A stretch of DNA of 64,000 nucleotides from Sulfuritalea sp. (lineage in GTDB: Bacteria; Pseudomonadota; Gammaproteobacteria; Burkholderiales; Rhodocyclaceae). The notes beneath the pieces are model-generated. The model was not told the origin of the DNA, did not search any database, and saw only the letters and a program-made list of their open reading frames with translations. Numbering within the stretch: the first letter of the stretch is position 1; every line of letters starts with the position of its first letter. The stretch covers positions 20,378 to 84,377 of the forward strand of contig JAMPYF010000019.1 of assembly GCA_023700805.1 (NCBI GenBank). Reading direction: 5' to 3'. Positions 26,103-35,304 of the stretch are shown here, piece after piece. Both the position numbers and the translations under genes were made by a program.

Positions 26103-26594
26103 ATGATCCTATCCCGCACCAGCCAGTACGCCATCCAGGCGCTGATCTATATCGCGACCCAGCCGCGGGGGGTTCCGGTTCTCAATCGTACGGTGGCGCA
26201 ACATCTCAATGTGCCGCCGGCGTATTTGGCGAAGATCATGCAGAATCTGAGCAGGGGAACCCTGCTCCATTCATTCCGTGGTCGGCAGGGCGGGTTCTGC
26301 TTGCGCGACGGCTGTGAAAACACCGACCTGATGCAAATACTCACTTTGGTCGAAGGGCCAGGATTGACAGAGAACTGCGTCATCGGACTCAAGATATGCA
26401 GCGACGAGACCGCCTGCCCCATGCATGAACAATGGAAACCGATCAAGACGAAGATTGTCGAACTGCTGCATAAGCAAACGCTCGAAATGCTCGCGATGGC
26501 CGTAAAAAGCGGGAAATACCGGCTGACCGAGTTGCCCGATGCCGCCTTTGCAATGCCGCAGCCCGCGGTCGCGCGTCAGTCGGACGGGGAGTGA
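26103..26594 (+). CDS. Rrf2-family iron-sulfur transcription regulator
   Basis: 163 residues. Winged-helix N-terminus MILSRTSQYAIQALIYIA with recognition region VPPAYLAKIMQNLSRGTLL, then the Rrf2 cysteine set: ENCVIG, a Cys in LKIC, and TACPMHEQW. These could hold a [2Fe-2S] or [4Fe-4S] cluster as in IscR/NsrR. An additional Cys pair lies before it (FCLRDGC). It lies between ccoIS and an FNR gene, so redox or NO control of cbb3 genes is a fair inference. No clear ribosome binding site; CATATT 8 bases upstream could be a -10 for a near-leaderless message. Confidence 0.82.
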   Translation: MILSRTSQYAIQALIYIATQPRGVPVLNRTVAQHLNVPPAYLAKIMQNLSRGTLLHSFRGRQGGFCLRDGCENTDLMQILTLVEGPGLTENCVIGLKICSDETACPMHEQWKPIKTKIVELLHKQTLEMLAMAVKSGKYRLTELPDAAFAMPQPAVARQSDGE

Positions 26595-26596
26595 CC

Positions 26597-27352
26597 ATGT
26601 CCGGCCCGAAGGCGTCTGCAGCCTGCACCTCGACGCATCCGACTTGTGAGCCTATTACTTGCAACAATTGCGGGATCTATCAGCTCTGCCTGCCCTTGGG
26701 CCTGAACCAGGCCGACATGTCGCTGCTGGACAGCATCGTCAAGCGCAAGGAAGTATATAAGCGGGGTCAGGTGCTGTTTCGGCCCGGAGAGCGATTCGAC
26801 TATCTGTACGCGATTCGCAGCGGTTCGGTGAAGACCTATGTCAGCACCGACGACGGCAGGGTGCAGATTACCGGCTTTCATATCGCCGGCGAGCTGCTGG
26901 GTCTAAGTGCGCTGGCGTCGCGACAGTACAGTTCAGAGGCCAAAGCGCTGGAAACCATATCCGTCTGCAAGGTCGAAGTAAGTCGCCTGGACGAAATCGC
27001 CCAGCAAATACCCTCGATCCATTACCAGATGCTGAGAATCATGAGCGGGCAGATTCGGCACGACGAGGAGTTGATGCTGCTGCTCGGCAAACGCAGTGCC
27101 GAAGAGCGCCTCGCCGAGTATCTGGTCGGTCTTTCCAGGCGCTTTGCCAGCCGCAACTACTCCGGCACGGAATTCCGCTTGAGCATGTCCCGCCTCGACA
27201 TCGGCAATTATCTCGGCATAGCCGAAGAAACAGTCTGTCGAATTCTCGGTCGATTCCAGGAGGACGGACTCATCACCGCCGACCGCCGGCAGGTTTGCCT
27301 GAAGGATATCAAGCGGCTTGGCGCACTGGCCCACGTGGCGGTTGCCGCATAG
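26597..27352 (+). CDS. fnr: FNR-type oxygen-sensing regulator, variant recognition helix
   Basis: 251-residue CRP/FNR protein. N-terminal cluster Cys in CEPITCNNCGIYQLC with a fourth in SVCKVEVS, a cyclic-nucleotide-like beta barrel, a dimer helix near QIPSIHYQMLRIMSGQIRHDEE, and a C-terminal HTH. In the HTH, IAEETVCRILGRFQ has Cys where FNR usually has Ser in the E-x-x-S-R DNA-reading motif. GTG 26591 is also in frame, but ATG 26597 is the usual start. It is 2 bases after the Rrf2 gene, so probably cotranscribed. Confidence 0.9.
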   Translation: MSGPKASAACTSTHPTCEPITCNNCGIYQLCLPLGLNQADMSLLDSIVKRKEVYKRGQVLFRPGERFDYLYAIRSGSVKTYVSTDDGRVQITGFHIAGELLGLSALASRQYSSEAKALETISVCKVEVSRLDEIAQQIPSIHYQMLRIMSGQIRHDEELMLLLGKRSAEERLAEYLVGLSRRFASRNYSGTEFRLSMSRLDIGNYLGIAEETVCRILGRFQEDGLITADRRQVCLKDIKRLGALAHVAVAA

Positions 27353-27418
27353 GGCTTCACCACTGGTCCGGCCTGGATCGCGGTCGGGTTCTCATGGCGT
27401 ATTGCTTAAGCACTAAGG

Positions 27419-27475
27419 TTGACCTGCGTCAGCTTCTCCGGCGCCGCTCTGGACCACGAGGTTGACCCCCGTCAG
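27419..27475 (+). promoter_or_regulatory. Twin FNR/DNR-like sites and promoter upstream of bacteriohemerythrin
   Basis: TTGACCTGCGTCAG (27419-27432) and TTGACCCCCGTCAG (27462-27475) are two TTGAC-N4-GTCAG sites starting 43 bases apart, about four helical turns. TATAAA at 27503-27508 is a -10 candidate; a start near 27510-27515 would put the second site close to -41.5, the class II FNR position. Confidence 0.6.
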
Positions 27476-27549
27476 TAAACCGGGCGGCGTCTATTGATAT
27501 GCTATAAAAAGATAACAGTATCTTGATGTCTTTAGATTAGGAGCTAGCC

Positions 27550-28020
27550 ATGGAAACCCTATTTACGTGGTCGGATGACCTCAGTGTCGGCATCCAGGAG
27601 ATCGACGAGCAGCACAAGGAACTGGTCAATCTGCTCAACCGCCTACACGATGCGGTGGTTTCGCATCATGGATCTGCTGCGTGCAGCGAAATTCTGAATC
27701 AGCTGGCTGAATACACGCGGGTGCATTTCATTGTCGAAGAAAGCCTGATGCGCATTCTTCACTATCCGGAATTCGAGCAGCACAAAGCCGAGCACGAAGC
27801 GCTGGTCGCACAGGTCGTGGCTTTGCAACAGAAGCTGGCAGCAGGGCAGGCCACCATCACCTTTGAACTGCTGCATTTTCTCAAGGTCTGGCTGACCAAG
27901 CATATCGCCGGCAGCGACCGTCGCTATGCAGGCTTCTTCCTTGAAAAAGGCATGTCGCCCGACTGGTCGCATCATGTGGAACAGACGATGCAGAAGAAAT
28001 GGTCATGGAAGTTCTGGTGA
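27550..28020 (+). CDS. Bacteriohemerythrin
   Basis: 156-residue non-heme di-iron O2-binding protein. Seen: WSDDLSVGIQEIDEQHKELV, RVHFIVEESLMRILHYPEF, HKAEHEALV and LTKHIAGSDRRY, which supply the His/Glu/Asp iron ligands. Such proteins are thought to store or carry O2 to oxidases or sense O2/NO. It lies between the fnr gene and ccoNOQP under two FNR-like sites, consistent with a supply role for the cbb3 oxidase. Confidence 0.92.
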   Translation: METLFTWSDDLSVGIQEIDEQHKELVNLLNRLHDAVVSHHGSAACSEILNQLAEYTRVHFIVEESLMRILHYPEFEQHKAEHEALVAQVVALQQKLAAGQATITFELLHFLKVWLTKHIAGSDRRYAGFFLEKGMSPDWSHHVEQTMQKKWSWKFW

Positions 28021-28322
28021 GGCGACTGCTATGTCCGCCGGGCCGGACTGCAATCGTTGCGGCTTCTTTTAGTCGCTGCTCCGCGCCGCTTCTGCCTACG
28101 CCGGCGTGGTGGGCGGCGCACTCCTTGGCGGCTTTAAGTACACCCATATACCCATAAACCATCTTGATATTATTGTTATTTTTGTTTAAGTCGGATATAT
28201 TTTGACCTGTATCAAACTACTCTAATATTTCGCGTGTAATCTGCCGAAAAATACGGATACTGCACCGCATCAAATGCAGCATCGTGACTGATTTCTTTTT
28301 GTTAATGTGAGGTGAATCCATC
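28021..28322. other. 302-base intergenic region upstream of ccoN
   Basis: The first 110 bases are GC-rich and show no convincing gene; the rest is AT-rich and holds the FNR site and promoter of ccoN. No RNA gene was recognised. Confidence 0.7.
28202..28240 (+). promoter_or_regulatory. FNR-activated promoter of ccoNOQP
   Basis: TTGACCTGTATCAA (28202-28215) matches TTGAT-N4-ATCAA with one change. TGTAAT at 28235-28240 is a -10 candidate; the site centre (28208.5) would be near -40 from a start around 28248, the class II position. Confidence 0.75.
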
Positions 28323-29744
28323 ATGCAATCGCAAGCGACTTACAACTACAAAGTCGTGCGCCAGTTCGCTGTGATGACCGTAATCTGGGGCATCGTCGGC
28401 ATGCTGGTCGGCGTCATCATTGCGGCCCAATTGGTCTGGCCGGAGTTGAATGTGCACGAGTGGTTGAGCTACGGCCGCTTGCGCCCGTTGCACACCAATG
28501 CCGTGATTTTTGCTTTTGGCGGCTGCGCGCTGTTTGCCACGTCTTATTTTGCAGTGCAGCGAACCAGCCATGCTCCGCTGTTCGCGCCGGGGCTGGCGGC
28601 ATTTACGTTCTGGGGATGGCAACTGATCATCGTGCTTGCCGCCATTTCACTGCCGTTGGGCATGACCTCCGGCAAGGAATATGCGGAACTCGAATGGCCG
28701 ATCGACATCCTGATCACCTTGGTCTGGGTGTCCTACGCCGTGGTGTTTTTCGGCACCATCGTGAAGCGCACTATCTCGCACATCTACGTCGCGAACTGGT
28801 TCTTCGGCGGTTTCATCCTGACCGTTGCCGTGCTGCATCTGGTGAATAGCGCGGCGGTTCCGGTGACGCTGTTCAAGTCCTACTCCGCCTACGCAGGGGT
28901 ACAGGATGCGATGGTGCAATGGTGGTACGGCCACAACGCGGTGGGCTTCTTCCTTACCGCAGGCTTCCTCGGCATGATGTACTACTTCGTGCCGAAGCAG
29001 GCCGGGCGCCCCGTGTATTCCTACCGTCTGTCGGTGGTGCACTTTTGGGCGCTGATCTTCACCTATATGTGGGCGGGTCCTCACCACCTGCATTACACGG
29101 CGCTGCCCGATTGGACTCAGAGCGTCGGCATGATCTTTTCGCTGATCCTGCTGGCACCCTCCTGGGGCGGCATGATCAACGGCATCATGACCCTGTCGGG
29201 CGCCTGGCACAAACTGCGCGACGATCCGATCCTGAAGTTCATGATCACCTCGCTGTCCTTCTATGGCATGTCGACCTTCGAAGGTCCGATGATGTCGATC
29301 AAGACGGTCAATGCGCTGTCGCACTACACCGACTGGACCGTCGGCCACGTGCATTCCGGCGCCCTGGGCTGGGTGGCGATGATATCCATCGGCTCGATCT
29401 ACTACCTGCTGCCGCGCCTGTTCGGCAAGCCCGAGATGGCCTCGAAGAAGCTGATCGAGGTGCACTTCTGGGTGGCCACCATCGGCGTCGTGCTTTACAT
29501 CGCCTCGATGTGGATCGCCGGCGTGATGCAGGGCCTGATGTGGCGTGCGACGAACGTGGATGGCACGCTGACCTACTCCTTCGTCGAGTCGGTCAAGGCG
29601 ACCTACCCCTTCTGGACCATACGTCTGCTGGGCGGCCTGCTGTTCCTCTCCGGCATGCTGATCATGGCCTACAACATGTTCCTGACCATGGCTGGTGGCA
29701 AGGCGGTAAATGCGCCGGTACTCGCACCCGCAGCGGCCCATTAA
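28323..29744 (+). CDS. ccoN: cbb3-type cytochrome c oxidase subunit I
   Basis: 473-residue heme-copper oxidase catalytic subunit with about 12 membrane segments. His ligands are seen in [25 protein letters not shown], the [15 protein letters not shown] copper-B region and the heme pair in [14 protein letters not shown]. High O2 affinity is the family property. A GAGG-containing site lies 5' of the ATG, behind the FNR promoter. Confidence 0.97.
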   Translation: MQSQATYNYKVVRQFAVMTVIWGIVGMLVGVIIAAQLVWPELNVHEWLSYGRLRPLHTNAVIFAFGGCALFATSYFAVQRTSHAPLFAPGLAAFTFWGWQLIIVLAAISLPLGMTSGKEYAELEWPIDILITLVWVSYAVVFFGTIVKRTISHIYVANWFFGGFILTVAVLHLVNSAAVPVTLFKSYSAYAGVQDAMVQWWYGHNAVGFFLTAGFLGMMYYFVPKQAGRPVYSYRLSVVHFWALIFTYMWAGPHHLHYTALPDWTQSVGMIFSLILLAPSWGGMINGIMTLSGAWHKLRDDPILKFMITSLSFYGMSTFEGPMMSIKTVNALSHYTDWTVGHVHSGALGWVAMISIGSIYYLLPRLFGKPEMASKKLIEVHFWVATIGVVLYIASMWIAGVMQGLMWRATNVDGTLTYSFVESVKATYPFWTIRLLGGLLFLSGMLIMAYNMFLTMAGGKAVNAPVLAPAAAH

Positions 29745-29776
29745 GCCCGATTGCACAGATTAAGGAGCTATAAATC

Positions 29777-30388
29777 ATGTTGACGCATGACAAAATTGAA
29801 CGGAACGTGGGGCTGTTGATCGTCCTCACCATCCTCACCGTGAGTGTGGGTGGCCTGCTCGAAATCGTCCCGCTGTTCTTCCAGACATCCACCACCACGC
29901 CGACCAACAAACTGGTCACGCCATACAGTCCCGTGCGCCTCTCGGGGCGCGACATCTACATTCGCGAAGGCTGCTACAACTGCCACTCGCAGATGATTCG
30001 TCCGTTCCGTGCGGAGACCGAGCGCTATGGTCATTATTCGGTGGCCGGCGAGTTCGTCTATGACCATCCGTTCCAGTGGGGCTCCAAGCGCACCGGCCCG
30101 GATCTGGCACGAGTCGGCGGCCGCTATTCCGACCAGTGGCATCGCACTCATCTGTTGAACCCGCGTGATGTCGTGCCCGAGTCGAACATGCCGGCCTACT
30201 ACTGGCTGGATCGCCCGCTCAAGGACGATGCCATCGAGGCCAAGATGAAGGCCTTGCGCGCCGTCGGAGTGCCCTATACCGACGCCGAAATCGCCGGCGC
30301 GAAAAAGGCCATCGAGGGCGTGACTGAACTCGACGCATTGATCGCATACCTGCAGGGCATGGGCACCGCGCTCAAGCAAACAAGGTAA
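29777..30388 (+). CDS. ccoO: cbb3 oxidase monoheme cytochrome c subunit II
   Basis: 203 residues. One N-terminal membrane anchor ([20 protein letters not shown]), then the heme c site [11 protein letters not shown], with the axial Met expected in the [10 protein letters not shown] segment. It passes electrons from CcoP to CcoN on the periplasmic side. Length is normal. Confidence 0.97.
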   Translation: MLTHDKIERNVGLLIVLTILTVSVGGLLEIVPLFFQTSTTTPTNKLVTPYSPVRLSGRDIYIREGCYNCHSQMIRPFRAETERYGHYSVAGEFVYDHPFQWGSKRTGPDLARVGGRYSDQWHRTHLLNPRDVVPESNMPAYYWLDRPLKDDAIEAKMKALRAVGVPYTDAEIAGAKKAIEGVTELDALIAYLQGMGTALKQTR

Positions 30389-30392
30389 GCAA

Positions 30393-30578
30393 ATGGACAT
30401 CAACGACCTGCGGTCTCTCTTCACGGTGCTGGCGTTCATCGCCTTTATCAGCATCGTGTGGTGGGCATATTCGGATAGGCGCAAGAAGACGTACGACGAA
30501 GCGGCGATGTTGCCGCTCGACGACGACAGCCAGTTCGTGCCACAGGTTCCGGAGAATCAGGAAAGGAAATCATCATGA
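30393..30578 (+). CDS. ccoQ: cbb3 oxidase small subunit CcoQ
   Basis: 61-residue single-span protein: VLAFIAFISIVWWAYSDRRK then an acidic tail. CcoQ stabilises the complex and protects it from O2. It sits 4 bases after ccoO and overlaps ccoP by 4. Confidence 0.93.
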   Translation: MDINDLRSLFTVLAFIAFISIVWWAYSDRRKKTYDEAAMLPLDDDSQFVPQVPENQERKSS

Positions 30579-31537
30579 GTGATTTTGTCAGCGGCTTCTG
30601 GAATATCTATGTAGTGAGCATCGTGCTCGTCAGCGTCATCGGTTGTGGCGTCTTCCTCTGGATGCAAAGTACTGCCACGCACGTGGAAGGTGCGACAACC
30701 GGTCACGTCTGGGACGAGGATTTGCAGGAGTTCAGCAATCCGCTGCCCAGTTGGTGGCGCTGGCTGTTCTACATTACCATCGTCTTTTCGCTGTTCTACT
30801 TGGCGATGTATCCGGGGCTCGGCAACTATCAGGGTCAGTTCAAATGGTCTTCCGCCGGTCAGTATGACGGCGAAATGAAGAAGGCCGACGATCAATATGG
30901 GCCGATCTTCAAGAAGTTTCAGAGTCAGGATGTCCAGGCCGTCGCGGTCAACAGCGAGGCAAAGGAAATGGGCCAGCGCCTGTTCCTGACCTACTGTTCG
31001 CAGTGTCACGGTTCGGACGCCAAGGGCGCTCGCGGCTTTCCCAATCTGGCCGATGGCGACTGGCTGTTTGGCGGTACGCCGGAGCAGATCAAGGAGTCGA
31101 TCACCAAGGGGCGCGACGCCATGATGCCGGCGAAAGGCGTCAAGCCGGATCTGAACGGTGACCAGATAAAGGATCTTGCCAGTTATGTGCGCTCCCTGTC
31201 CGGGCTGGCTTCCGACTCGATTCGAGCCCAACGCGGCAAGGAACTGTTTGCTCCCGCTTGCGCCGCCTGCCACGGCCCGGATGGCAAGGGCATGGTCGGC
31301 GTGGCACCGAATCTGGCGGACAAGATCTGGCTCTACGGCAGTTCCGAGGAAACCATCACCGAGACGATCACCAAGGGCCGCACCAATCGCATGCCGGCCT
31401 TCGGCGAATTTCTCGGCGATGCCAAGGTGCATCTGCTGACCGCCTATGTCTATGGACTTGGCGGCGGCGTCAAGGGTGCGACGCCGGCTCCTGCGCCGGC
31501 CGCTCCTGCCGAAGCGATGCCCGCGGAAAGGAAGTAG
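30575..31537 (+). CDS. ccoP: cbb3 oxidase diheme cytochrome c subunit III
   Basis: 320 residues. Two N-terminal membrane segments, then two class I cytochrome c domains with CSQCHG and CAACHG heme sites and Met ligands in AMMPAKG and NRMPAFGE. It accepts electrons from soluble cytochrome c. The tail is an Ala/Pro-rich linker. Confidence 0.97.
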   Translation: MSDFVSGFWNIYVVSIVLVSVIGCGVFLWMQSTATHVEGATTGHVWDEDLQEFSNPLPSWWRWLFYITIVFSLFYLAMYPGLGNYQGQFKWSSAGQYDGEMKKADDQYGPIFKKFQSQDVQAVAVNSEAKEMGQRLFLTYCSQCHGSDAKGARGFPNLADGDWLFGGTPEQIKESITKGRDAMMPAKGVKPDLNGDQIKDLASYVRSLSGLASDSIRAQRGKELFAPACAACHGPDGKGMVGVAPNLADKIWLYGSSEETITETITKGRTNRMPAFGEFLGDAKVHLLTAYVYGLGGGVKGATPAPAPAAPAEAMPAERK

Positions 31538-31545
31538 ATTTAGCT

Positions 31546-31585
31546 AAAATCCCCGGTGCCGAGTTGATCGGCGCCGGGGAATTTT
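31546..31585. terminator. Terminator after ccoNOQP
   Basis: A long near-perfect hairpin runs from AAAATCCCCGG to CCGGGGAATTTT around GTTGA. A-tract and T-tract on either side make it terminator-like in both directions. It separates ccoNOQP from ccoG. Confidence 0.75.
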
Positions 31586-31621
31586 CGCTAAAGTTCATCA
31601 GAATATCGTAATACGATAATC

Positions 31622-33043
31622 ATGGTTTCAATCACCGCCAAGCGGTTGCCGGATGACAAGCCCAACTTCGTCGAGGAAAGCCTCTACGAAGTTCACAAGA
31701 AGGTACACCCGCGTGCGGTCAGCGGAACCTTCGCCACTTGGCGCTGGGCATTGGTATGGATTACGCAGTTGGTGTACTACGGCTTGTGCTGGCTGCCGTG
31801 GAATGGCCGGCAGGCGGTATTGTTCGATCTGGTCGAGCGCAAGTTCTACATTTTTGGCCTGGTTTTCTGGCCGCAGGATGTAATTTTTCTTTCCGTCCTG
31901 CTGATCATTTCCGCCTATTCCCTGTTCCTGTTTACCGCGGTGGGTGGGCGCCTGTGGTGCGGCTATGCCTGCCCGCAAACCGTGTACACGGAAATATTCA
32001 CCTGGATCGAACAGAAGATCGAGGGCGAGCGCAACGCACGAATCAAGCTCGACGCGGCACCCATGAGCGGACGCAAGCTGTGGCTGCGCAGCGCCAAGTA
32101 CGGTTCCTGGGCGCTCCTGGCATTGTGGACCGGCTTTACCTTCGTCGGCTATTTCACCCCGATCAAGTCCCTCTGGGACTCGGTATGGAGCTTTTCGCTG
32201 GGGCCCTGGGAAACCTTCTGGATGTTTTTCTATGGCGCCTTCACCTATTTGTTTGCCGGCCATATGCGCGAACAAGTCTGCAAGCATATGTGTCCCTATG
32301 CCCGCTTTCAGGGCGTCATGTTCGATCCCGATACGCTGACCATTACCTACGATACCGAACGCGGCGAGCCCCGCGGGGCACGCAGGAAAGGACTTGATCC
32401 ACGGTCGATCGCCAAGGGCGAGTGCGTCGATTGCGGCATCTGCGTGCAGGTTTGTCCCACGGGCATCGACATCCGCGACGGCCTTCAATACGAATGCATC
32501 GGCTGTGCGGCATGCATCGATGCCTGTGATCAGGTAATGGAAAAGATGGAATACCCGAAGGGCCTGATCCGCTATTCCACAGAACATGCGATCGAGGCGC
32601 ATTGGGGCTGGAAAGAGATCCTCGGTCATGTGGTGCGGCCACGGGTGATGATTTATTCGGCGATTCTCGGCGCAATCTGCGTGGCCTTTGTCTGGGGCAT
32701 CGCGACCAAGGCGAGCCTGCGTGTAGACGTGATTCGCGACCGCGCAACGCTGGCGCGCGAGGTGGAGGGCGGTCTGGTCGAGAATATCTATCGACTGCAC
32801 GTGATCAATGTTTCCGAGACCCCGCACCGCTATGCTATCAGCGTAACCGGATTGGCCGGTATCGATTTGGTTGGCGATCGCATCGTGGAAGTCCCGGCCG
32901 CCGCGGCCAGAACGCTCACCGTACAGGTGCGGGTGCCGCCGGAGTCCGGCAGGAAGGGCTCCAACCAAATATTCTTCGACGTCAAGTCGCTGGCCGACGA
33001 GAAGGTGGCAGTGCACGAAAAGGCCAGCTTCCTGCAACCATGA
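31622..33043 (+). CDS. ccoG: Cupric reductase/polyferredoxin CcoG
   Basis: 473-residue inner-membrane protein (RdxA/FixG). Several hydrophobic spans, GYACPQTVY and HMCPYARFQG, two [4Fe-4S] motifs CVDCGICVQVCPTGID and CIGCAACIDACD, and a C-terminal Ig-like FixG domain. It reduces Cu(II) for delivery to CcoN. It overlaps the ccoH reading frame start region by ATGA. Confidence 0.96.
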   Translation: MVSITAKRLPDDKPNFVEESLYEVHKKVHPRAVSGTFATWRWALVWITQLVYYGLCWLPWNGRQAVLFDLVERKFYIFGLVFWPQDVIFLSVLLIISAYSLFLFTAVGGRLWCGYACPQTVYTEIFTWIEQKIEGERNARIKLDAAPMSGRKLWLRSAKYGSWALLALWTGFTFVGYFTPIKSLWDSVWSFSLGPWETFWMFFYGAFTYLFAGHMREQVCKHMCPYARFQGVMFDPDTLTITYDTERGEPRGARRKGLDPRSIAKGECVDCGICVQVCPTGIDIRDGLQYECIGCAACIDACDQVMEKMEYPKGLIRYSTEHAIEAHWGWKEILGHVVRPRVMIYSAILGAICVAFVWGIATKASLRVDVIRDRATLAREVEGGLVENIYRLHVINVSETPHRYAISVTGLAGIDLVGDRIVEVPAAAARTLTVQVRVPPESGRKGSNQIFFDVKSLADEKVAVHEKASFLQP

Positions 33044-33054
33044 AGGAAATAAAC

Positions 33055-33585
33055 ATGCATACCGTAGTCGTACGTCCCTGGTACCGCGAACCCTGGCCAT
33101 GGATACTGGCTGCCGGGCCGTTTATCGTTGTCGTTGCCGGGATTTACACGGCATGGCTTGCCGTCAAGAGCAACGATGGACTGGTTACCGATGACTATTA
33201 CAGGAAAGGCCTTGCCGCTAACCAGACTATTGCGCGCAGCGATCAAGCCGCCAGGATCGGCTTGGTCGCCGGTGTCCGCGTCACCGCTGATACTTTGTCG
33301 GTGCGGCTCCAAGCGAGCGATAAGGGCTTTGTGCTGCCGCCGACCCTGGTCGTGACAATTTCGCATCCAACCCGTGCCGGTCTGGATCAGTCGCGCGTGC
33401 TGGTGCGCGATGGCGACATCTATTCCGGCGAAGTGCGCCTGCCGGCCGCCGGACATTGGTTGGTGTTGCTTGAGGACGAGCGGAAGATTTGGCGGCTGAT
33501 GGGGAACATGGTTCTGCCCGCCAACGACGAAACCCTAATCGGCGGTTCCACAACAGAAGCAGCGCCAGCGGATATCCGGCACTAA
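33055..33585 (+). CDS. ccoH: cbb3 oxidase assembly protein FixH/CcoH
   Basis: 176 residues with one N-terminal membrane span: WILAAGPFIVVVAGIYTAWL, then DDYYRKGLAANQTIAR, the family signature, and a periplasmic beta domain. ATG 33055 has AAGGA 7 bases upstream and is preferred to the ATG at 33040 that overlaps the ccoG stop. Confidence 0.9.
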   Translation: MHTVVVRPWYREPWPWILAAGPFIVVVAGIYTAWLAVKSNDGLVTDDYYRKGLAANQTIARSDQAARIGLVAGVRVTADTLSVRLQASDKGFVLPPTLVVTISHPTRAGLDQSRVLVRDGDIYSGEVRLPAAGHWLVLLEDERKIWRLMGNMVLPANDETLIGGSTTEAAPADIRH

Positions 33586-33612
33586 TTCTTTTCATTGCAG
33601 GGAGGCAGCGCT

Positions 33613-33753
33613 ATGGAAGCCTGGAAACTCTTGCTCGGTAGTGACATTGGCTTGCTCAGCCTGTTTACGATAGGCTTCGTCGTGGTTATGGCGTTCTTCA
33701 TGATTGGTTTTTACAAGAAGAAAGCAGAGGAGGACGCGCGTAACGCAAAGTAG
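33613..33753 (+). CDS. DUF3149 small membrane protein
   Basis: 46 residues: MEAWKLLLGSDIGLLSLFTI followed by a single hydrophobic span and a charged KKKAEEDARNAK tail. Length and WKxLxGSDxGLLSL match the DUF3149 family. GGAGG lies 8 bases before the ATG. Found by direct translation behind ccoH; function unknown, cbb3 assembly or stability is a guess from position. Confidence 0.8.
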   Translation: MEAWKLLLGSDIGLLSLFTIGFVVVMAFFMIGFYKKKAEEDARNAK

Positions 33754-33782
33754 GCGGTTTCCCCAAACCGAAGGAGAGCAAT

Positions 33783-34046
33783 ATGCTGAGGATCTTATGG
33801 GTGCTATGGCCCTCGTTTGTCGTCGCCGGAATCGCCGAGGGCATTTTCTTCACTGTAGTCGACCCCCAGGAGTTATATCTCTTTGGACAGCCGGTGGAGT
33901 TCTCGAAGATTGCGACGTACTCGCTAGGCTTCTTCGGCTTCTGGGCGGTGTGCGCTGCGTCGAGTTCGATGACCTGTCTCTTGCAGATCAGCGCCAGGGA
34001 GGTCAACAAAGGCATGGGCGCCCGTGGCACCGAAGGCTTGTCATGA
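33783..34046 (+). CDS. Small membrane protein of the cco region
   Basis: 87 residues with two hydrophobic segments (VLWPSFVVAGIAEGIFFTVV and GFFGFWAVCAASSSMTCLL) separated by a DPQELYLFG loop. A good AAGGAG precedes the ATG. Similar short proteins occur next to cco genes in betaproteobacteria, but no function is known. Last gene on this strand before the minus-strand hemerythrin remnant. Confidence 0.75.
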   Translation: MLRILWVLWPSFVVAGIAEGIFFTVVDPQELYLFGQPVEFSKIATYSLGFFGFWAVCAASSSMTCLLQISAREVNKGMGARGTEGLS

Positions 34047-34089
34047 AATAAGGTCCCCGCAATAGCTGCAGAGTATTTCACGCGCAGCC

Positions 34090-34674
34090 TTAGTTTCGCG
34101 CCGGGCCCACGCCTATGGGGGCCGGAGCAAGATTGACGATGCGGGTGAACAAATCGCGGCACTCGCGATCGACGTCGGCTTCGAAGCGCGGGTCGCTGTT
34201 TTCACTGAACGCGGCGCCGATTTCCGCCCAGTCCTCCGTTGCGAGATGTTTTTTGGCCAGGGGAATCAGTGAGCCTTCCGCAAACGCCATGTGCCCGATA
34301 ATTTCATCGGCAAACGCTTTCACTGCTGCCGAAAACTCCTCCAGTCCGTCGGGAGATCCGGCCCCGAAATGGCTCAGGGCGAGCTCCAGGCCGACAATGT
34401 GTCAAGCGCCGGCGACGTGCTCCTGTTCCAGATGCGCAATCACCTCGTCTGCCTCATGGGTGCGTTCGCGCAGGCTGGCAAACAGGTAGGCATTCTCCTT
34501 GGGGTGGTGCAGCTTCGGGGGCTCTTCAAGGTAAAAAATCATTTCCTAACGCAGCCTGAAGTCAGGCGCCGCCAGCCTCTCGCGCATTTCGCGGATCAGG
34601 TATCGCAGTCCATGCACGACGGCTGCCAGCGACCGCTGCTCGTCGCGGATGATCGCCAGAGCCGAGTTCAGCAT
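34090..34674 (-). pseudogene. Hemerythrin-domain protein gene with two in-frame stops
   Basis: Reading from ATG 34674 gives a hemerythrin HHE-type protein: ALAIIRDEQRSLAAVVHGLR, then LHHPKENAYLF, RTHEADEVIAHLEQEH, FADEIIGHMAFAEGSLIPLA and FTRIVNLAPAPIGVGP. All are in one frame, but broken by TAG at 34546-34548 (codon 43) and TGA at 34402-34404 (codon 91). No frameshift is needed to join the parts. It was probably a di-iron O2/NO-responsive protein. It is recent enough that the sequence between stops is still recognisable. Confidence 0.85.
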
Positions 34675-34698
34675 GATTTTCGAGTTGCTGGCTAAAGC

Positions 34699-35142
34699 TC
34701 AACGATAGACCAGCACAGGGATCTTCGAGTGCGTCAATACCTTCTGCGTTTCCGAGCCGAGCAGGAGTCCGCTGATGCCGCGGCGTCCGTGCGATGCCAT
34801 GAAAATCAGGTCGGCACCTGCGTCCTCGGCCGCGGCGATGATCGCCTCATAAGGAATGTCGCTGACGGAACTGATCGACGCGCAGCTAACACCTTCGGCT
34901 TTGGCTGCTGCCTCGTGACCAGCCAGAATTTCCTTGGCCTGCTGTTCCGCCATTTCCGCGAACTTGTCCGGCGTGGTGGGGTCGATCAGCGCACCTTCAC
35001 CATAGAAAGCGACCGGGTAATCGGGCTTGGCGAAGAAAAAGGTAACCTTTGCCCCGGTTTCCTTGGCAAAGGCAATCGCACGTTTCGCTGTGTCGGATGA
35101 CAACTGCGATCCGTCGGATGGAACGAGTATGTGCTTGAACAT
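34699..35142 (-). CDS. uspA: Universal stress protein UspA family
   Basis: 147-residue cytoplasmic ATP-binding protein. Seen: HILVPSDGSQLS at the N-terminus and the nucleotide motif ASHGRRGISGLLLGSETQKV. A perfect FNR palindrome lies 54 bases upstream, placing it about -40 from a likely start, so low-oxygen induction is inferred. Confidence 0.92.
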   Translation of the reverse strand: MFKHILVPSDGSQLSSDTAKRAIAFAKETGAKVTFFFAKPDYPVAFYGEGALIDPTTPDKFAEMAEQQAKEILAGHEAAAKAEGVSCASISSVSDIPYEAIIAAAEDAGADLIFMASHGRRGISGLLLGSETQKVLTHSKIPVLVYR

Positions 35143-35195
35143 GGAATGTGATCCTCACTTTTTAAACCATCGTAGCGTACTAAAGAAGGGCAGCG

Positions 35196-35209
35196 TTGAT
35201 CAAGATCAA
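35196..35209. promoter_or_regulatory. Perfect FNR box between uspA and phaC
   Basis: TTGATCAAGATCAA is an exact TTGAT-N4-ATCAA. TACGAT on the minus strand (35174-35169) is a -10 candidate for uspA at the class II distance. It could also act on the divergent phaC. Confidence 0.85.
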
Positions 35210-35304
35210 TAGCAACCTGAACTATACGCGCCCGGCATCGGGCAGAATAGCAATAAAGTGGCTGTGGGAGCTTGCGCGGCCCTTGTGAAGTGGAAGGAAT
35301 GGTC

